A DNA stretch of 64,000 nt from an uncultured Eubacteriales bacterium (GCA_934432725.1 CAKRZE010000003.1:62001-126000), one strand, 5' to 3'. Positions 36,033 through 45,058 are shown, numbered from the stretch's first letter. Notes: a model not told the origin generated them from the sequence alone. A program made the numbers and translations.

Positions 36033-36902
36033 ATGAATAAAGATCTGCTGAGCAAAATTCAGGACAGCATGTCCGACATGTCCAAGGGACAGCGGGCGAT
36101 CGGACAGTATATTTTGGACAACTATGATAAAGCGGCATTTATGACGGCAGTCAAGCTGGGGGAGGCGACACGGGTATCGGAGTCCACGGTGGTCCGGTTT
36201 GCCATTGCCATGGGCTATGAAGGGTATCCGGAGCTTCAGGATGCTTTGCAGGAGCTGATCCGCAACAAGCTGACCGCAGTCCAGCGCATTGAGATTACAA
36301 ACGACCGCCTCAGAGGGGCGGACGTTTTGCAGCGCGTTCTTCATTCCGACATCGATAAAATCAAGACGACGCTGGATTCCATCAGCCGCGATGATTTTGA
36401 CCGCGCGGTCGATACGGTTTTGCACGCCAAGACTATTTATATTATCGGCATGCGTTCCTCTGCATCGCTTGCGAACTTTCTGACCTTTTACTTCAGATTG
36501 ATGTTTGCGGATGTGAGAATGGTTCAGACAACCTCCGGCAGCGAGGTGTTCGAGCACCTTCTGCGGGTCGGGGAAGGGGATGCCGTCATCGCCATCAGCT
36601 TTCCCCGGTATTCCAAGAGGATCATCAATGCGGTGAATTATGCAAAGTCGCAGAGGGCAAAGGTCATTGCCCTGACGGACGGTCCCGCTTCTCCGCTTGC
36701 GCCCTGCGCCGATGCGCTGCTCTGTGCAAAGAGCGATATGATGTCCTTTGTCGATTCTCTGGTGGCACCCCTTTCCATCATCAACGCCATGATTGTTGCG
36801 ATTGCCAAAATCAAGCACGCAGAGCTGGAGAGCACCTTTGCAAGACTGGAGACGATCTGGGACGAATATGAGGTTTACAACAAGGACAGTGACGGCAAAT
36901 GA
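36033..36902 (+). CDS. MurR/RpiR-family regulator with SIS domain
   Basis: 289 aa. N-terminal RpiR helix-turn-helix (MSKGQRAIGQYILDN, ATRVSESTVVRFAIAMGYEGYPELQ) and C-terminal sugar-isomerase (SIS) domain with TIYIIGMRSSASLANFLTFY, GDAVIAISFPRYSKRIINAV and VIALTDGPASPLAPCAD, which binds a phosphosugar. It typically controls amino-sugar or sugar-phosphate metabolism. The start MNKDLLSK follows GGAG; the upstream open frame lacks family similarity. Its stop overlaps the next ATG, so it is cotranscribed with the flavoprotein gene. Confidence 0.92.
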   Translation: MNKDLLSKIQDSMSDMSKGQRAIGQYILDNYDKAAFMTAVKLGEATRVSESTVVRFAIAMGYEGYPELQDALQELIRNKLTAVQRIEITNDRLRGADVLQRVLHSDIDKIKTTLDSISRDDFDRAVDTVLHAKTIYIIGMRSSASLANFLTFYFRLMFADVRMVQTTSGSEVFEHLLRVGEGDAVIAISFPRYSKRIINAVNYAKSQRAKVIALTDGPASPLAPCADALLCAKSDMMSFVDSLVAPLSIINAMIVAIAKIKHAELESTFARLETIWDEYEVYNKDSDGK

Positions 36903-38140
36903 TGCAGGATACTCCAAGACTGCGGATCGCAATTGTCGGCGGCGGGGCGGCGGGTCTGATGGCGGCTGCGGAGGCTGCCTCCTTGCCCTGCGAGGTTACG
37001 CTGTTTGAACGGAATGAAAAATTCGGACGCAAGCTCGGCATTACCGGGAAGGGACGCTGCAATGTGACAAATGCCTGCGGCATCCCGGAGTTTCTTGAAA
37101 ATGTGCCCACGAATCCGCGCTTTCTGTATGCTGCGCTGCATGCGTTTTCGCCGGCGGACACCATGGATTTCTTTGAAAAGCGCGGTGTGGCGCTGAAGGT
37201 GGAGCGGGGAAACCGCGTTTTTCCCGTTTCCGACCGTGCGGCAGATATTGTGAATGCTTTGCGGCATGCCATGCGCTGCCGCGTGATTCATGAGAGAGTG
37301 ACGGAGATCATACGGCAGGACGGGGCGGTGACGGGGGTCAGGACCGAAGCCGGCAGCGGGTATGCGTTTGACCGGGTGATTGTGGCGACCGGAGGAAAAT
37401 CGTATCCTGTGACCGGGTCGGACGGCGACGGATACCGCTTTGCGGAGGCGCTCGGACTGCGGGTCACAGAGCCGGTTCCCTCCCTCTGCCCGATGGAGAC
37501 GGAGGAGGATTTCTGCCGCGAGCTGATGGGGCTGTCGCTGAAAAACGTGGCAATCCGCTTTACCGACCGGGACAGCGGAAAATGCGTGTATCACGACTTC
37601 GGGGAAATGATGTTTACGCATTTCGGTGTGACGGGTCCCATGATACTCAGCGCTTCTGCCTGCCTTCCCGGCATGCGGAGAGGGCGCTATGAGGCGGTCA
37701 TTGACCTGAAGCCGGCGCTGGATGAAAAAACGCTGGAAAAAAGGCTGCTTTCCGAGCTTGCCGCTATGCCGAACCGGAACTACAGCAACATGCTGCACGC
37801 GCTTCTGCCGGCAAAGCTGGTTCCTGTGTTTGCACGGCTGTCCGGGATCGGGGCGGACAGAAAGTGCAATGGGATTACGCGTCAGGAACGCCTTTGTATC
37901 ATCCGGCTGCTGAAGGGGATTCCCTTTACCGTTCGCGGCTTCCGCCCGATTGAGGAAGCAATTGTGACTAAGGGCGGCATCTGCGTGAAGGAGATCGATC
38001 CTAAAACCATGGAGTGCAAAACGGTTTCCGGGCTGTATTTTGCGGGAGAGGTGCTGGACGTGGATGCCTATACCGGCGGGTTCAACCTCCAGATTGCGTT
38101 TTCCACGGCAGTTCTTGCAATACGGAGCGCTGCGGAATAA
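36899..38140 (+). CDS. BaiN/HI0933-type NAD(P)/FAD-dependent oxidoreductase
   Basis: 413 aa flavoprotein. FAD motif IVGGGAAGLMAAAEAA, then GRKLGITGKGRCNVTNAC (family signature), VATGGKSYPVTGSDGDGYRFAE, and C-terminal GLYFAGEVLDVDAYTGGFNLQIAFSTA. Relatives are poorly characterised; the family name comes from a bile-acid dehydratase assignment, and the substrate here is unknown. ATG overlaps the regulator stop (ATGA). Confidence 0.92.
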   Translation: MMQDTPRLRIAIVGGGAAGLMAAAEAASLPCEVTLFERNEKFGRKLGITGKGRCNVTNACGIPEFLENVPTNPRFLYAALHAFSPADTMDFFEKRGVALKVERGNRVFPVSDRAADIVNALRHAMRCRVIHERVTEIIRQDGAVTGVRTEAGSGYAFDRVIVATGGKSYPVTGSDGDGYRFAEALGLRVTEPVPSLCPMETEEDFCRELMGLSLKNVAIRFTDRDSGKCVYHDFGEMMFTHFGVTGPMILSASACLPGMRRGRYEAVIDLKPALDEKTLEKRLLSELAAMPNRNYSNMLHALLPAKLVPVFARLSGIGADRKCNGITRQERLCIIRLLKGIPFTVRGFRPIEEAIVTKGGICVKEIDPKTMECKTVSGLYFAGEVLDVDAYTGGFNLQIAFSTAVLAIRSAAE

Positions 38141-38312
38141 ACGGCTGAAGCCGAGACCGGAGCGGTCAGCTGCGAATGAGCTGCCCGAGGGCTTTGCCCG
38201 GCAGCTTGGGCGCCGGGGAACCGAAAAGCTCTGTCCGCGTTCGGAACGGGACCGATGCCGGGAGCGGCAAAGCGTCTTTGCCGGAGTATGATCGGACTGA
38301 AGCTGAAATTGA

Positions 38313-38352
38313 GGAAAGGAGCGGCGCCGCGAACAGCGGCGCGGTGATTTTT
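38313..38352 (+). promoter_or_regulatory. Hairpin-bridged, split-SD RBS of cmk
   Basis: GGAAAGGA (38313-38320), hairpin arms GCGCCGC and GCGGCGC (38324-38342, loop GAACA), then GGTGAT (38343-38348) and TTTT before ATG at 38353. GGAAAGGA plus GGTGAT together rebuild nearly the full anti-SD complement, interrupted only by the stem. Confidence 0.8.
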
Positions 38353-39036
38353 ATGTACGCGATTGCAATCGACGGTCCTGCGGGAGCGGGAAAAAGCTAT
38401 CTTGCCAAAACGCTTGCGGCAAGGCTGTCTTATATTTATGTGGATACCGGTGCACTGTACCGGTCAATCGGTCTGTATGTATGCCGGAAGGGCTTGCGGA
38501 AGGAGGACCGGGAGGGGATCGTTTCCTGCCTTCCGGAGATCAGTCTGTCTCTGTCTTACCGTGAGGACGGGCAGCATGTGCTGATGAACGGGGAGGATGT
38601 ATCCTCCGACATAAGGCTTCCGGAGATTTCCATGTATGCCTCTGCCGTATCGGCAATTCCGGAGGTGAGGTCGTTTCTGATTGATCTGCAGCGCGATATG
38701 GCGCAGCGGAACAATGTGATCATGGACGGGCGGGATATCGGAACGGTGATTCTGCCCCGGGCGGATGTCAAGATCTTTTTGACGGCAAGCGATGAGGTAA
38801 GAGCCGGACGGAGATACCGTGAGCTTTGCGCAAAGGGTGTGGAGACTACCTTAGAGGAAGTGCTGCGGGATATGCAGAGCAGGGATCAGCGCGACCGGAC
38901 CCGTGCCGTAGCGCCGGCGGTGCCTGCCGCGGATGCCGTGATTCTGGACAATTCTCTTCTGGATGAGGAGCAGACCGTGCAGGCTGCTCTGGAGATTATC
39001 CGGGAAAGAACGGGAGAGGACTCCCGAAACGCATGA
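38353..39036 (+). CDS. cmk: Cytidylate kinase
   Basis: 227 aa NMP kinase phosphorylating CMP and dCMP. P-loop DGPAGAGKSYLAKTLA, YVDTGALYRSIGL, MDGRDIGTVILPRADVKIFLTAS and the lid region AGRRYRELCAKG with RDQRDRTRAVAP. Full length. In Clostridia cmk is typically followed by plsC and ispH-rpsA, and exactly that order is found here, supporting all three calls. Confidence 0.96.
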   Translation: MYAIAIDGPAGAGKSYLAKTLAARLSYIYVDTGALYRSIGLYVCRKGLRKEDREGIVSCLPEISLSLSYREDGQHVLMNGEDVSSDIRLPEISMYASAVSAIPEVRSFLIDLQRDMAQRNNVIMDGRDIGTVILPRADVKIFLTASDEVRAGRRYRELCAKGVETTLEEVLRDMQSRDQRDRTRAVAPAVPAADAVILDNSLLDEEQTVQAALEIIRERTGEDSRNA

Positions 39037-39153
39037 CAGGGTACGCTGCCGGGCGGGAGTGCTGTGCCGCCCGCAAAGGGCGAACTGTCCGCAGGACGTG
39101 AGCATCGCACCGTCCGCAAAGCGGGCAGCGCAAGGAAGGACAGGAATGACAGG

Positions 39154-39792
39154 ATGGTAACACCGTATTACAGAAGAATGTACCGGCTTCTTGCCGGGCT
39201 GTTCCGGAGACTGTACCGGATTCGTTCAGCCGGTGAGGAAAATATCCCGGCGGAGGGCGGAGTGATTTTCGCAGGGAATCACACGGCGCTTGCCGATGTG
39301 TTTGTGATTGCAGCCTGCACCAATCGTCAGGTTCGGTATATGGCAAAGGCGGAATTGTTCCGGATTCCGGTTCTTAGAAGGATTATTGCGGGGCTTGGCG
39401 CATTTTCCGTGGAACGCGGAAAAAATGACGTCGGCGCTGTTCGGACAAGCATCAGGCTTTTGCGGGAGGGGGATGCGGTCGGTATTTTCCCGCAGGGAAC
39501 AAGATGTCCCGGCATTCATCCCGACAAGGCAAAGGTCAAGCCCGGAGTGGCGCTGATTGCCCGAAAGGCGGAGGTTCCCGTGGTCCCGGTCCTGATCCGG
39601 ACAAAACGGATGAAGGTCTCGCTGTTCCGCCGGACGGAGGTTATTTTCGGAAAACCCGTCATGCCCGGTGAGCTTTCCGCACTCGCCGTGGATGAGGGAA
39701 GCTACGGAGCCATGGCGTCATATATTTTCGGAAAAATCGCGGAGCTGGACCGTAAGGAATGGCAGACAAAGCGCCCGGATTGCAGGATGTGA
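39154..39792 (+). CDS. plsC: 1-acyl-sn-glycerol-3-phosphate acyltransferase
   Basis: 212 aa membrane-associated acyltransferase making phosphatidic acid. Catalytic motif GNHTALADVFV (HX4D), acyl-acceptor motif FPQGTRCPG (in place of the usual FPEGTRS), and AEVPVVPVLI. The E-to-Q change in the FPEGTR block is a known natural variant. Start MVTPYYRRM follows AGGAATGACAGG. Second gene in the cmk-plsC-ispH-S1 order. Confidence 0.93.
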   Translation: MVTPYYRRMYRLLAGLFRRLYRIRSAGEENIPAEGGVIFAGNHTALADVFVIAACTNRQVRYMAKAELFRIPVLRRIIAGLGAFSVERGKNDVGAVRTSIRLLREGDAVGIFPQGTRCPGIHPDKAKVKPGVALIARKAEVPVVPVLIRTKRMKVSLFRRTEVIFGKPVMPGELSALAVDEGSYGAMASYIFGKIAELDRKEWQTKRPDCRM

Positions 39793-39880
39793 GACTTTTT
39801 TGCGCGGCTTTGCGCGGCAGCCCGGGAACGGACTGAAATCCGATCCGCGTTTTGCGGCTTTCGCCGCCTGAACGGAAGGA

Positions 39881-39910
39881 ATTCCGGTTTGCGGAACCGG
39901 AATCGCTTTT
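39881..39910 (+). terminator. Probable terminator after plsC
   Basis: 9-bp stem ATTCCGGTT / AACCGGAAT, 5-nt loop, followed by CGCTTTT. The tail is short, so readthrough into ispH is possible. Confidence 0.5.
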
Positions 39911-40048
39911 ATGAGAGAGGAAGCTGTCTCTGCCGCGCCCGGCGGAAACGAAAGACTGCACCTTTTCCCCGAGCCTTTCCGCGATTGACGGGGATGACCG
40001 GGACTTTGCGCAAAATCAGCTTCAATTCCGCGAAAGATGGTTATAAAT

Positions 40049-42061
40049 ATGAATATTACAGTTGCAAAAAATGCCGGCTTTTGCTTCGGCGTTTCACGGG
40101 CAGTGGAAAAAATACGCGCGCTTATGGCAGAGCGCGAGCCGCATACCCACATCTATACGATCGGTCAGCTGATTCATAACCCGCATATTATCGCGGAGCT
40201 TTCGGCGGGCGGCGTCTGCGTGATTGAGCCGGAGGATCTGAAAAATATTTTTTTGGAGGCAAACGGGAACAATCGGGCGCTGGTTGTCGTCAGAACACAT
40301 GGAGTTGAGCGCCGGGTGACGGAGGAGCTTGCTTTGTACAGTAAGGAGAATCCGTATTTCTCGGTGATTGACTGTACATGCCCTTATGTCAAGAAGATAC
40401 ACAGGATCGTTTCGGAGCACGAGGATGAACCGCTTTATGTGTTTGGGGATCCCGCGCATCCGGAGGTAAAGGGCATTCGCAGTTATTCACGGGGTCCGGT
40501 GGCGGTTTTCGCCAGCGCCCGGGAGCTTTTGCAGATGCCGGAGCGGCATTCCGGGGGGATCATGGTCTCCCAGACAACGCAAAAGTTAACAGAATGGAAA
40601 CTTTGTCAAAATAATATCAGAAAAGTATGTACAAACCCCGAAATATTTGATACAATATGTAGCGTGACCGAAGACAGACAGACGGCGGCTGACGATTTGT
40701 CGCGCAAGGTGGACATTATGCTTGTGATCGGGGGGCGCAGCAGCTCCAATACCAACAAGCTGTATGAAACAGCGCGGAAAAATTGCCGGAATACATTTTT
40801 TATCGAATCGCCGGAGGATGTCAGGCGCTTGCCTGTGCAATTATCGGTGAATACTACAGTGGGAATCACTGCAGGCGCATCGACGCCGGGCAGTAATATA
40901 GAGGAGGTTATCAAACAAATGGCAGACATGGAAAACAAAAACGGTGTGGAGACCGAAACCGAAGACTTCGCGGGGATGCTTGAAAATTCATTTAAAACTT
41001 TAAATACAGGAGATATCGTACACGGTGTGATCGTTTCTGTGGCGCAGAACGAGCTTCACGTTGATCTTGGCACGAAGGTGACCGGGATCATTGCATATGA
41101 TGACGTGACGGACGAGTCCGGCGTGGATCTGACGAAGATGTTTAAGGTTGGCGATGAGGTTGACGCAAAGGTGATCAAGGTTTCCGACCGCGACGGTGTG
41201 GCAACGCTTTCCAAGAAGAGCGTTGACGGACTGGCAAAGTGGCGTGAAATTATGGATGCATACGAAAACGGCACGATTCTGGAGGGCAAAATCCGCGAGG
41301 CTGTCAAGGGCGGCGTTATTATGAATTACGACGGAATCAGAGTGTTTATTCCGGCGTCTCACTCCGGTGTGCCGAAGGACGGCGATCTGAATACGCTGGT
41401 CGGCACCGTGCAGAGAGTGAAGATCATTGACGTCAACGAACAGAGACGCCGTGCGGTTGCTTCCATCCGCGATGTTCTGCGCGAGGAGCGTAAGGAAAAG
41501 GAAGCAAAGTTCTGGGAAGAGATCGAGATCGGCAAGGAGTATGACGGCGTGGTAAAATCCATGACATCGTATGGTGCATTTGTGGATCTCGGCGGTGTGG
41601 ACGGCATGGTTCACAGCTCCGAGCTGAGCTGGAAGCGGATCAAGCATCCGTCCGATGTGGTTTCTCTGGGCGAGACGGTTCATGTATTTGTCAAGGACTT
41701 CGACAGAGAGGCAAAGAGAATTTCTCTCGGATATAAGACTGAGGCGACCAATCCCTGGAACATCTTCAGAGAGCAGTATTCTGTGGGAGATGTTGCCGAG
41801 GTGAAGATTGTCAGCCTGCTTCCGTTCGGCGCTTTTGCCGAGGTTGTTCCCGGCACAGACGGTTTGATTCACATTTCTCAGATTGCCGACAGAAAGCTTT
41901 CCAAGCCCGGCGATGTGCTTGAAATCGGTCAGGTGGTTCGTGCGAAGATCATCGATATTGATGACGAAAAGCATAAGATCAGCCTGTCGATCCGTGCGCT
42001 TCTGGACGAGGAAGACGATGCTGACGGCTATTATGAGGATGACGGCAGCGAGGAAAACTGA
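40049..42061 (+). CDS. ispH: IspH fused to four S1 RNA-binding domains
   Basis: 670 aa fusion. Residues 1-285 are 4-hydroxy-3-methylbut-2-enyl diphosphate reductase of the MEP isoprenoid pathway, with the three 4Fe-4S cysteines in NAGFCFGVSRAV, DCTCPYVKK and DTICSVTEDRQ. After a short acidic linker come four S1 domains (starting near GDIVHGVIVSV, EGKIREAVKGG, YDGVVKSMTSYGAFVDLGG and AEVKIVSLLPFGAFAEV), as in ribosomal protein S1, and an acidic tail. IspH-S1 fusions are established in Clostridia. The S1 part probably binds mRNA or ribosomes and is of interest next to the unusual RBSs in this window. Confidence 0.96.
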   Translation: MNITVAKNAGFCFGVSRAVEKIRALMAEREPHTHIYTIGQLIHNPHIIAELSAGGVCVIEPEDLKNIFLEANGNNRALVVVRTHGVERRVTEELALYSKENPYFSVIDCTCPYVKKIHRIVSEHEDEPLYVFGDPAHPEVKGIRSYSRGPVAVFASARELLQMPERHSGGIMVSQTTQKLTEWKLCQNNIRKVCTNPEIFDTICSVTEDRQTAADDLSRKVDIMLVIGGRSSSNTNKLYETARKNCRNTFFIESPEDVRRLPVQLSVNTTVGITAGASTPGSNIEEVIKQMADMENKNGVETETEDFAGMLENSFKTLNTGDIVHGVIVSVAQNELHVDLGTKVTGIIAYDDVTDESGVDLTKMFKVGDEVDAKVIKVSDRDGVATLSKKSVDGLAKWREIMDAYENGTILEGKIREAVKGGVIMNYDGIRVFIPASHSGVPKDGDLNTLVGTVQRVKIIDVNEQRRRAVASIRDVLREERKEKEAKFWEEIEIGKEYDGVVKSMTSYGAFVDLGGVDGMVHSSELSWKRIKHPSDVVSLGETVHVFVKDFDREAKRISLGYKTEATNPWNIFREQYSVGDVAEVKIVSLLPFGAFAEVVPGTDGLIHISQIADRKLSKPGDVLEIGQVVRAKIIDIDDEKHKISLSIRALLDEEDDADGYYEDDGSEEN

Positions 42062-42424
42062 TTCCGGCACGGATGCCGGACCTTCGGCTTTGCACGCAAG
42101 GTCCCTGACGGATATGCCCGGTGCGGAGTTTTAGCAGATTGCTCTGTGCAGAACTCCGTTTGCGGTACGGGGACCGGGTCAGGCGAGAATTGCGGAATTC
42201 GGCGGCTTGTCCGGCGCCCGAAGCGGCAAAAGCCGAAATGGCAGAGGCGAAAGCCGATGCCAATTTCACATACCCGCAGTATGAGGCTGCGGCATGCGGG
42301 AAGCTTCTTTCGTGTGCCAGTCGGCTTCCGCGGCAGCTTATATTCAAACATATGTCCCCGGTCGTCTTATGATTCCAAAGATGAACCGGGGATAAATTCT
42401 TCCGTGCAGGAGTGTGTAAACGAT
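42062..42424. other. Gene-free gap after ispH-S1
   Basis: 363 bp; no terminator with T tail, promoter or ORF that I can support. Confidence 0.4.
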
Positions 42425-43132
42425 ATGATTTATGCGGTCAGCGATCTTTCCGGATGCTATAACTCATGGAAAAAAATCCTGGATCGGATTGCTTTTCATG
42501 ACGGTGATGAAATGTTTGTGCTGGGCAATATTCTGGATCAGGGGAAATTTCCGATCCGGCTTTTGCAGGATATGGCACAGCGTCCGAATGTCTTTCCGAT
42601 CATGGGCAGTGCCGAATATCGGTTTCTGAAGTATATGCGGAATATTCCGACCGATGCACAGGTTTCCGATTTTCGGAAGCACCTGTCGAAGGAGGAAACA
42701 GCAGGCTTTTCGGCTTGGATTACGGAGGGCGGAAGAAATACGTTTGAGCAGTATATGAAGCACTCACCGGAGGACAGGGAAGCAATTTTGGATTATCTTG
42801 ATGAGTTTGTGTTATATGAGACTGCGGAGACACCGGCAGGAAGATTTGTGATGACGCACAGCGGCATTGATCATTTCAAAGCAGGGAAGCCGCTTGATTC
42901 CTATGATGCGGCTGATTTTTTGTGGAATGACGCTGCTCCGTATCAGGAGTATGATTCGGATTTCACGGTTTTGTACGGGCACATTCCCACAATGGATATT
43001 GTCGGCGGAGAAGCCGGGAAGATGTACCGTACAAAGACGGCGATCGGGATCGACTGCGGGGTCATACGGCACAAGGAGGGCGGAACGCTCGGCTGTCTGC
43101 GGCTGGATGATCTGAAGGAATTTTATCTGTAA
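42425..43132 (+). CDS. Degenerate PPP-family phosphatase-like protein
   Basis: 235 aa with the layout of a Ser/Thr (PPP/calcineurin-like) phosphatase but altered active-site blocks. Motif I reads SDLSGCY instead of GDIHGCY (metal-ligand His is Ser9). Motif II reads GNILDQG instead of GDYIDRG (Asp to Asn35, Arg to Gln39). Motif III reads GSAE instead of GNHE/D (Asn to Ser62, catalytic His to Ala63). The later histidine blocks MTHSGI and YGHIPT remain. Loss of four key residues suggests a pseudophosphatase that may still bind a ligand or protein. Start behind CAGGAG with 11-nt spacing. Confidence 0.8.
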   Translation: MIYAVSDLSGCYNSWKKILDRIAFHDGDEMFVLGNILDQGKFPIRLLQDMAQRPNVFPIMGSAEYRFLKYMRNIPTDAQVSDFRKHLSKEETAGFSAWITEGGRNTFEQYMKHSPEDREAILDYLDEFVLYETAETPAGRFVMTHSGIDHFKAGKPLDSYDAADFLWNDAAPYQEYDSDFTVLYGHIPTMDIVGGEAGKMYRTKTAIGIDCGVIRHKEGGTLGCLRLDDLKEFYL

Positions 43133-43880
43133 TACGGTCTTGGCTCTGCGACAGGGGAGCCGACGTGCCCTGGTGTCCGGCTTCGGACGGGCGAACATGC
43201 AGCCGGGATGCACGTCTCATTCATGGCTGCTATGGGATGCCGCAGGGGCAGCTTGTACGGCGTGTGTTTTCTGCGGACTCTTTATGCGACCGGAAACGGT
43301 AATCCGGTTTGTGCGGATGCCGCATCACCGCAGTGATTTGAGATGCCGGAAGCGCTGCCGATGTGGCTCATGCAGACACGAATTATCTTGCGGCGGTCGA
43401 AAAAGAAGCAGCGGTCCGGTTCATACGGATGACAGTGATTTGGAATATCCGGAAATGCTGCCGGGGCGATTTGCACGGCACGGCGGTATCTGCGGGTATT
43501 CTTGAGGCGATTGAAAAAGGGCGGGGCTGATCTGAACTGATCCGCATCGCGTGCGGCGGTTTGGAAGCCGCCGAAGCGATGTTCGCGGCGTTGCCCGATC
43601 GGACCGTCGGACGGGAACACGGCGGAACGGTAAAGCCGGAGACAATCCGGGTAAGCTTTGGCGGACCGAATGCCGGGCAGAACAAAACAGAGAGCCTGTG
43701 CGAGGCGGTAAGACCGCTTCGGGCAGGCTTTTTTGATATATGAGATCGGACCGATACGCTGTCAAACGGCAAGGGGATATGCGGCAAAGATACCTTATAT
43801 CGGGACTTTAAGATCGGACACAGTGCCCGGCATCGGGTTTTCTTCGCTGCCGGTATCCTCACGATGGGCATCGGCTCGGA
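43133..43880. other. 748-bp gene-free stretch between phosphatase-like gene and retron
   Basis: No convincing coding region. It holds a strong plus-strand terminator at 43695 that is 560 bp from the nearest plus-strand gene, so an unannotated RNA could end there; no other sign of one. Confidence 0.45.
43695..43735 (+). terminator. Rho-independent terminator
   Basis: AGCCTG / CAGGCT outer and GCGGT / ACCGC inner stems, 4-nt loop AAGA, six T on the plus strand. Confidence 0.75.
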
Positions 43881-44828
43881 TCATTTGACATTCGTCTCAG
43901 GTTTGTCCGCGGCAGCGCGAAGCCACCCGGCAACCATTTCGCAGGCTTGCTGTGCGCTGCGGTCGGAGGGGTCAACAAACAGGATATACCGCGCCCGTCC
44001 GTACAGCTTTTGCAGATAGGCGACCGGAGACAGTGACTGCCCGGTTTGCCGGAGGTGCGCCTCTACTCCGAATTTCCGGCAGTAATAAAGCTCCTGCCGG
44101 ACCGCGCGCCTGTATTCCCGCGCGGTGTGAGGCTCCTTGTTTACAACGATGCCGGTGACAAGCTGACGCTGCGCGCGATCCGCCGTGACGGTTTTTTTAG
44201 GATTTAAAAAGAAGCCGTGCCTTCGCAGCTCGTTTCCGACAAAAGCAGTGACCTCTGCCGGATCAAAGCTGCCCGAAAAGGTCATGTCATCGGAATATCT
44301 GGTATAGTCGATCCGGCGCTCCCGGCACCATTCCCCCACGGCACAGTCAAACGGATACAGAATGATGTTTGAGATTGCCGGTGAAGTCGGGGCGCCCTGC
44401 GGAAGGGAATCGCGATAGTAGCAGAGCATGGTAAGAAGGATTCTGTTCTGCTCGGAATAACGGCTTTCGGGAAAGGCGCGGCGCTTGACATCCGAATATA
44501 GCACGGAATCAAAAAAATGCAGGATATCAAGCTTTAAAAGGAACTTTTTTCCGATATGGGGCTGCGCGTTTCCGATGACGCTGCTGCCCGGACGGTATGC
44601 GGTGGCGTGTGGAGAAACCGGCTCCAGACGGAGCAGCACATTTGCGATTTGCTGCTGGATATGCTTCAAAAGCGGATCCGGAACGGAAAGAAGCCGCTCT
44701 GTTCCGTCCCGTTTCGGTATCGCAACGGTGCGGTAGTGGCGGCTGAGACTGTTGCTGACAGCATACAGGGTTTTTGCCGGAATTCCAAGGTCAGTCTCCA
44801 GAGAGGAGAGCTCTTTGTATACAATCAT
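43881..44828 (-). CDS. Retron reverse transcriptase
   Basis: 315 aa, typical retron RT length. RT blocks: AIPKRDGTERLLSVPDPLLK (domain 1), GNAQPHIGKKFLLKLDILHFFDSV containing the retron-specific NAxxH motif and catalytic Asp, LPQGAPTSPAISN (domain 4), YTRYSDDMTFSG (YxDD catalytic pair) and QLVTGIVVNKE with the retron VTG motif that recognises the cognate RNA. It is preceded by an msr-msd-like RNA with a1/a2 repeats. The true start is ATG at 44828 behind GGAAAGGATAAAA; the frame stays open upstream through the RNA gene by chance. Retrons make multicopy RNA-DNA hybrids and often act in phage defence with an effector; none is adjacent. Confidence 0.92.
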   Translation of the reverse strand: MIVYKELSSLETDLGIPAKTLYAVSNSLSRHYRTVAIPKRDGTERLLSVPDPLLKHIQQQIANVLLRLEPVSPHATAYRPGSSVIGNAQPHIGKKFLLKLDILHFFDSVLYSDVKRRAFPESRYSEQNRILLTMLCYYRDSLPQGAPTSPAISNIILYPFDCAVGEWCRERRIDYTRYSDDMTFSGSFDPAEVTAFVGNELRRHGFFLNPKKTVTADRAQRQLVTGIVVNKEPHTAREYRRAVRQELYYCRKFGVEAHLRQTGQSLSPVAYLQKLYGRARYILFVDPSDRSAQQACEMVAGWLRAAADKPETNVK

Positions 44829-44853
44829 TTTTATCCTTTCCTCCCGGGAGGAG

Positions 44854-45053
44854 AGCCGGACAACACAAATCTGCATGTGGATGGACGATGCTGTATTGAA
44901 GTACGCGTCAGCGTACACCAGCGCACGCAGTGCGCGGATACAGTAGCGGCAGTCCACTGAACGCAGTGAATCATATGAGGGAGTTTTCTGCTGACAACGG
45001 CGACTCGCCGTCCGCTCCGAATTCAATTTCCGGGATAACACTGTTGTCCGGCT
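44854..45053 (-). ncRNA. Retron msr-msd RNA
   Basis: 200-nt region directly upstream of the RT on the same strand. Its ends are 12-bp perfect inverted repeats, a1 AGCCGGACAACA (45042-45053) and a2 TGTTGTCCGGCT (44854-44865). Inside are stem-loops ACGGC/GCCGT, CACTG/CAGTG, and a larger element closed by TGGAC/GTCCA and CTGTAT/ATACAG that carries two perfect 6-bp hairpins, GCGCAC/GTGCGC and GTACGC/GCGTAC; this is the likely msd. A promoter places the transcript start at the first base of a1. The branch guanosine cannot be fixed by eye. Confidence 0.85.
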
Positions 45054-45058
45054 TTGTG

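Noticed and set aside
43383..43871. 162-aa minus-strand frame after the RT as a retron effector
   Set aside because: No SD, no domain resemblance, Ser/Pro/Arg-rich composition typical of chance frames in this GC-rich DNA.
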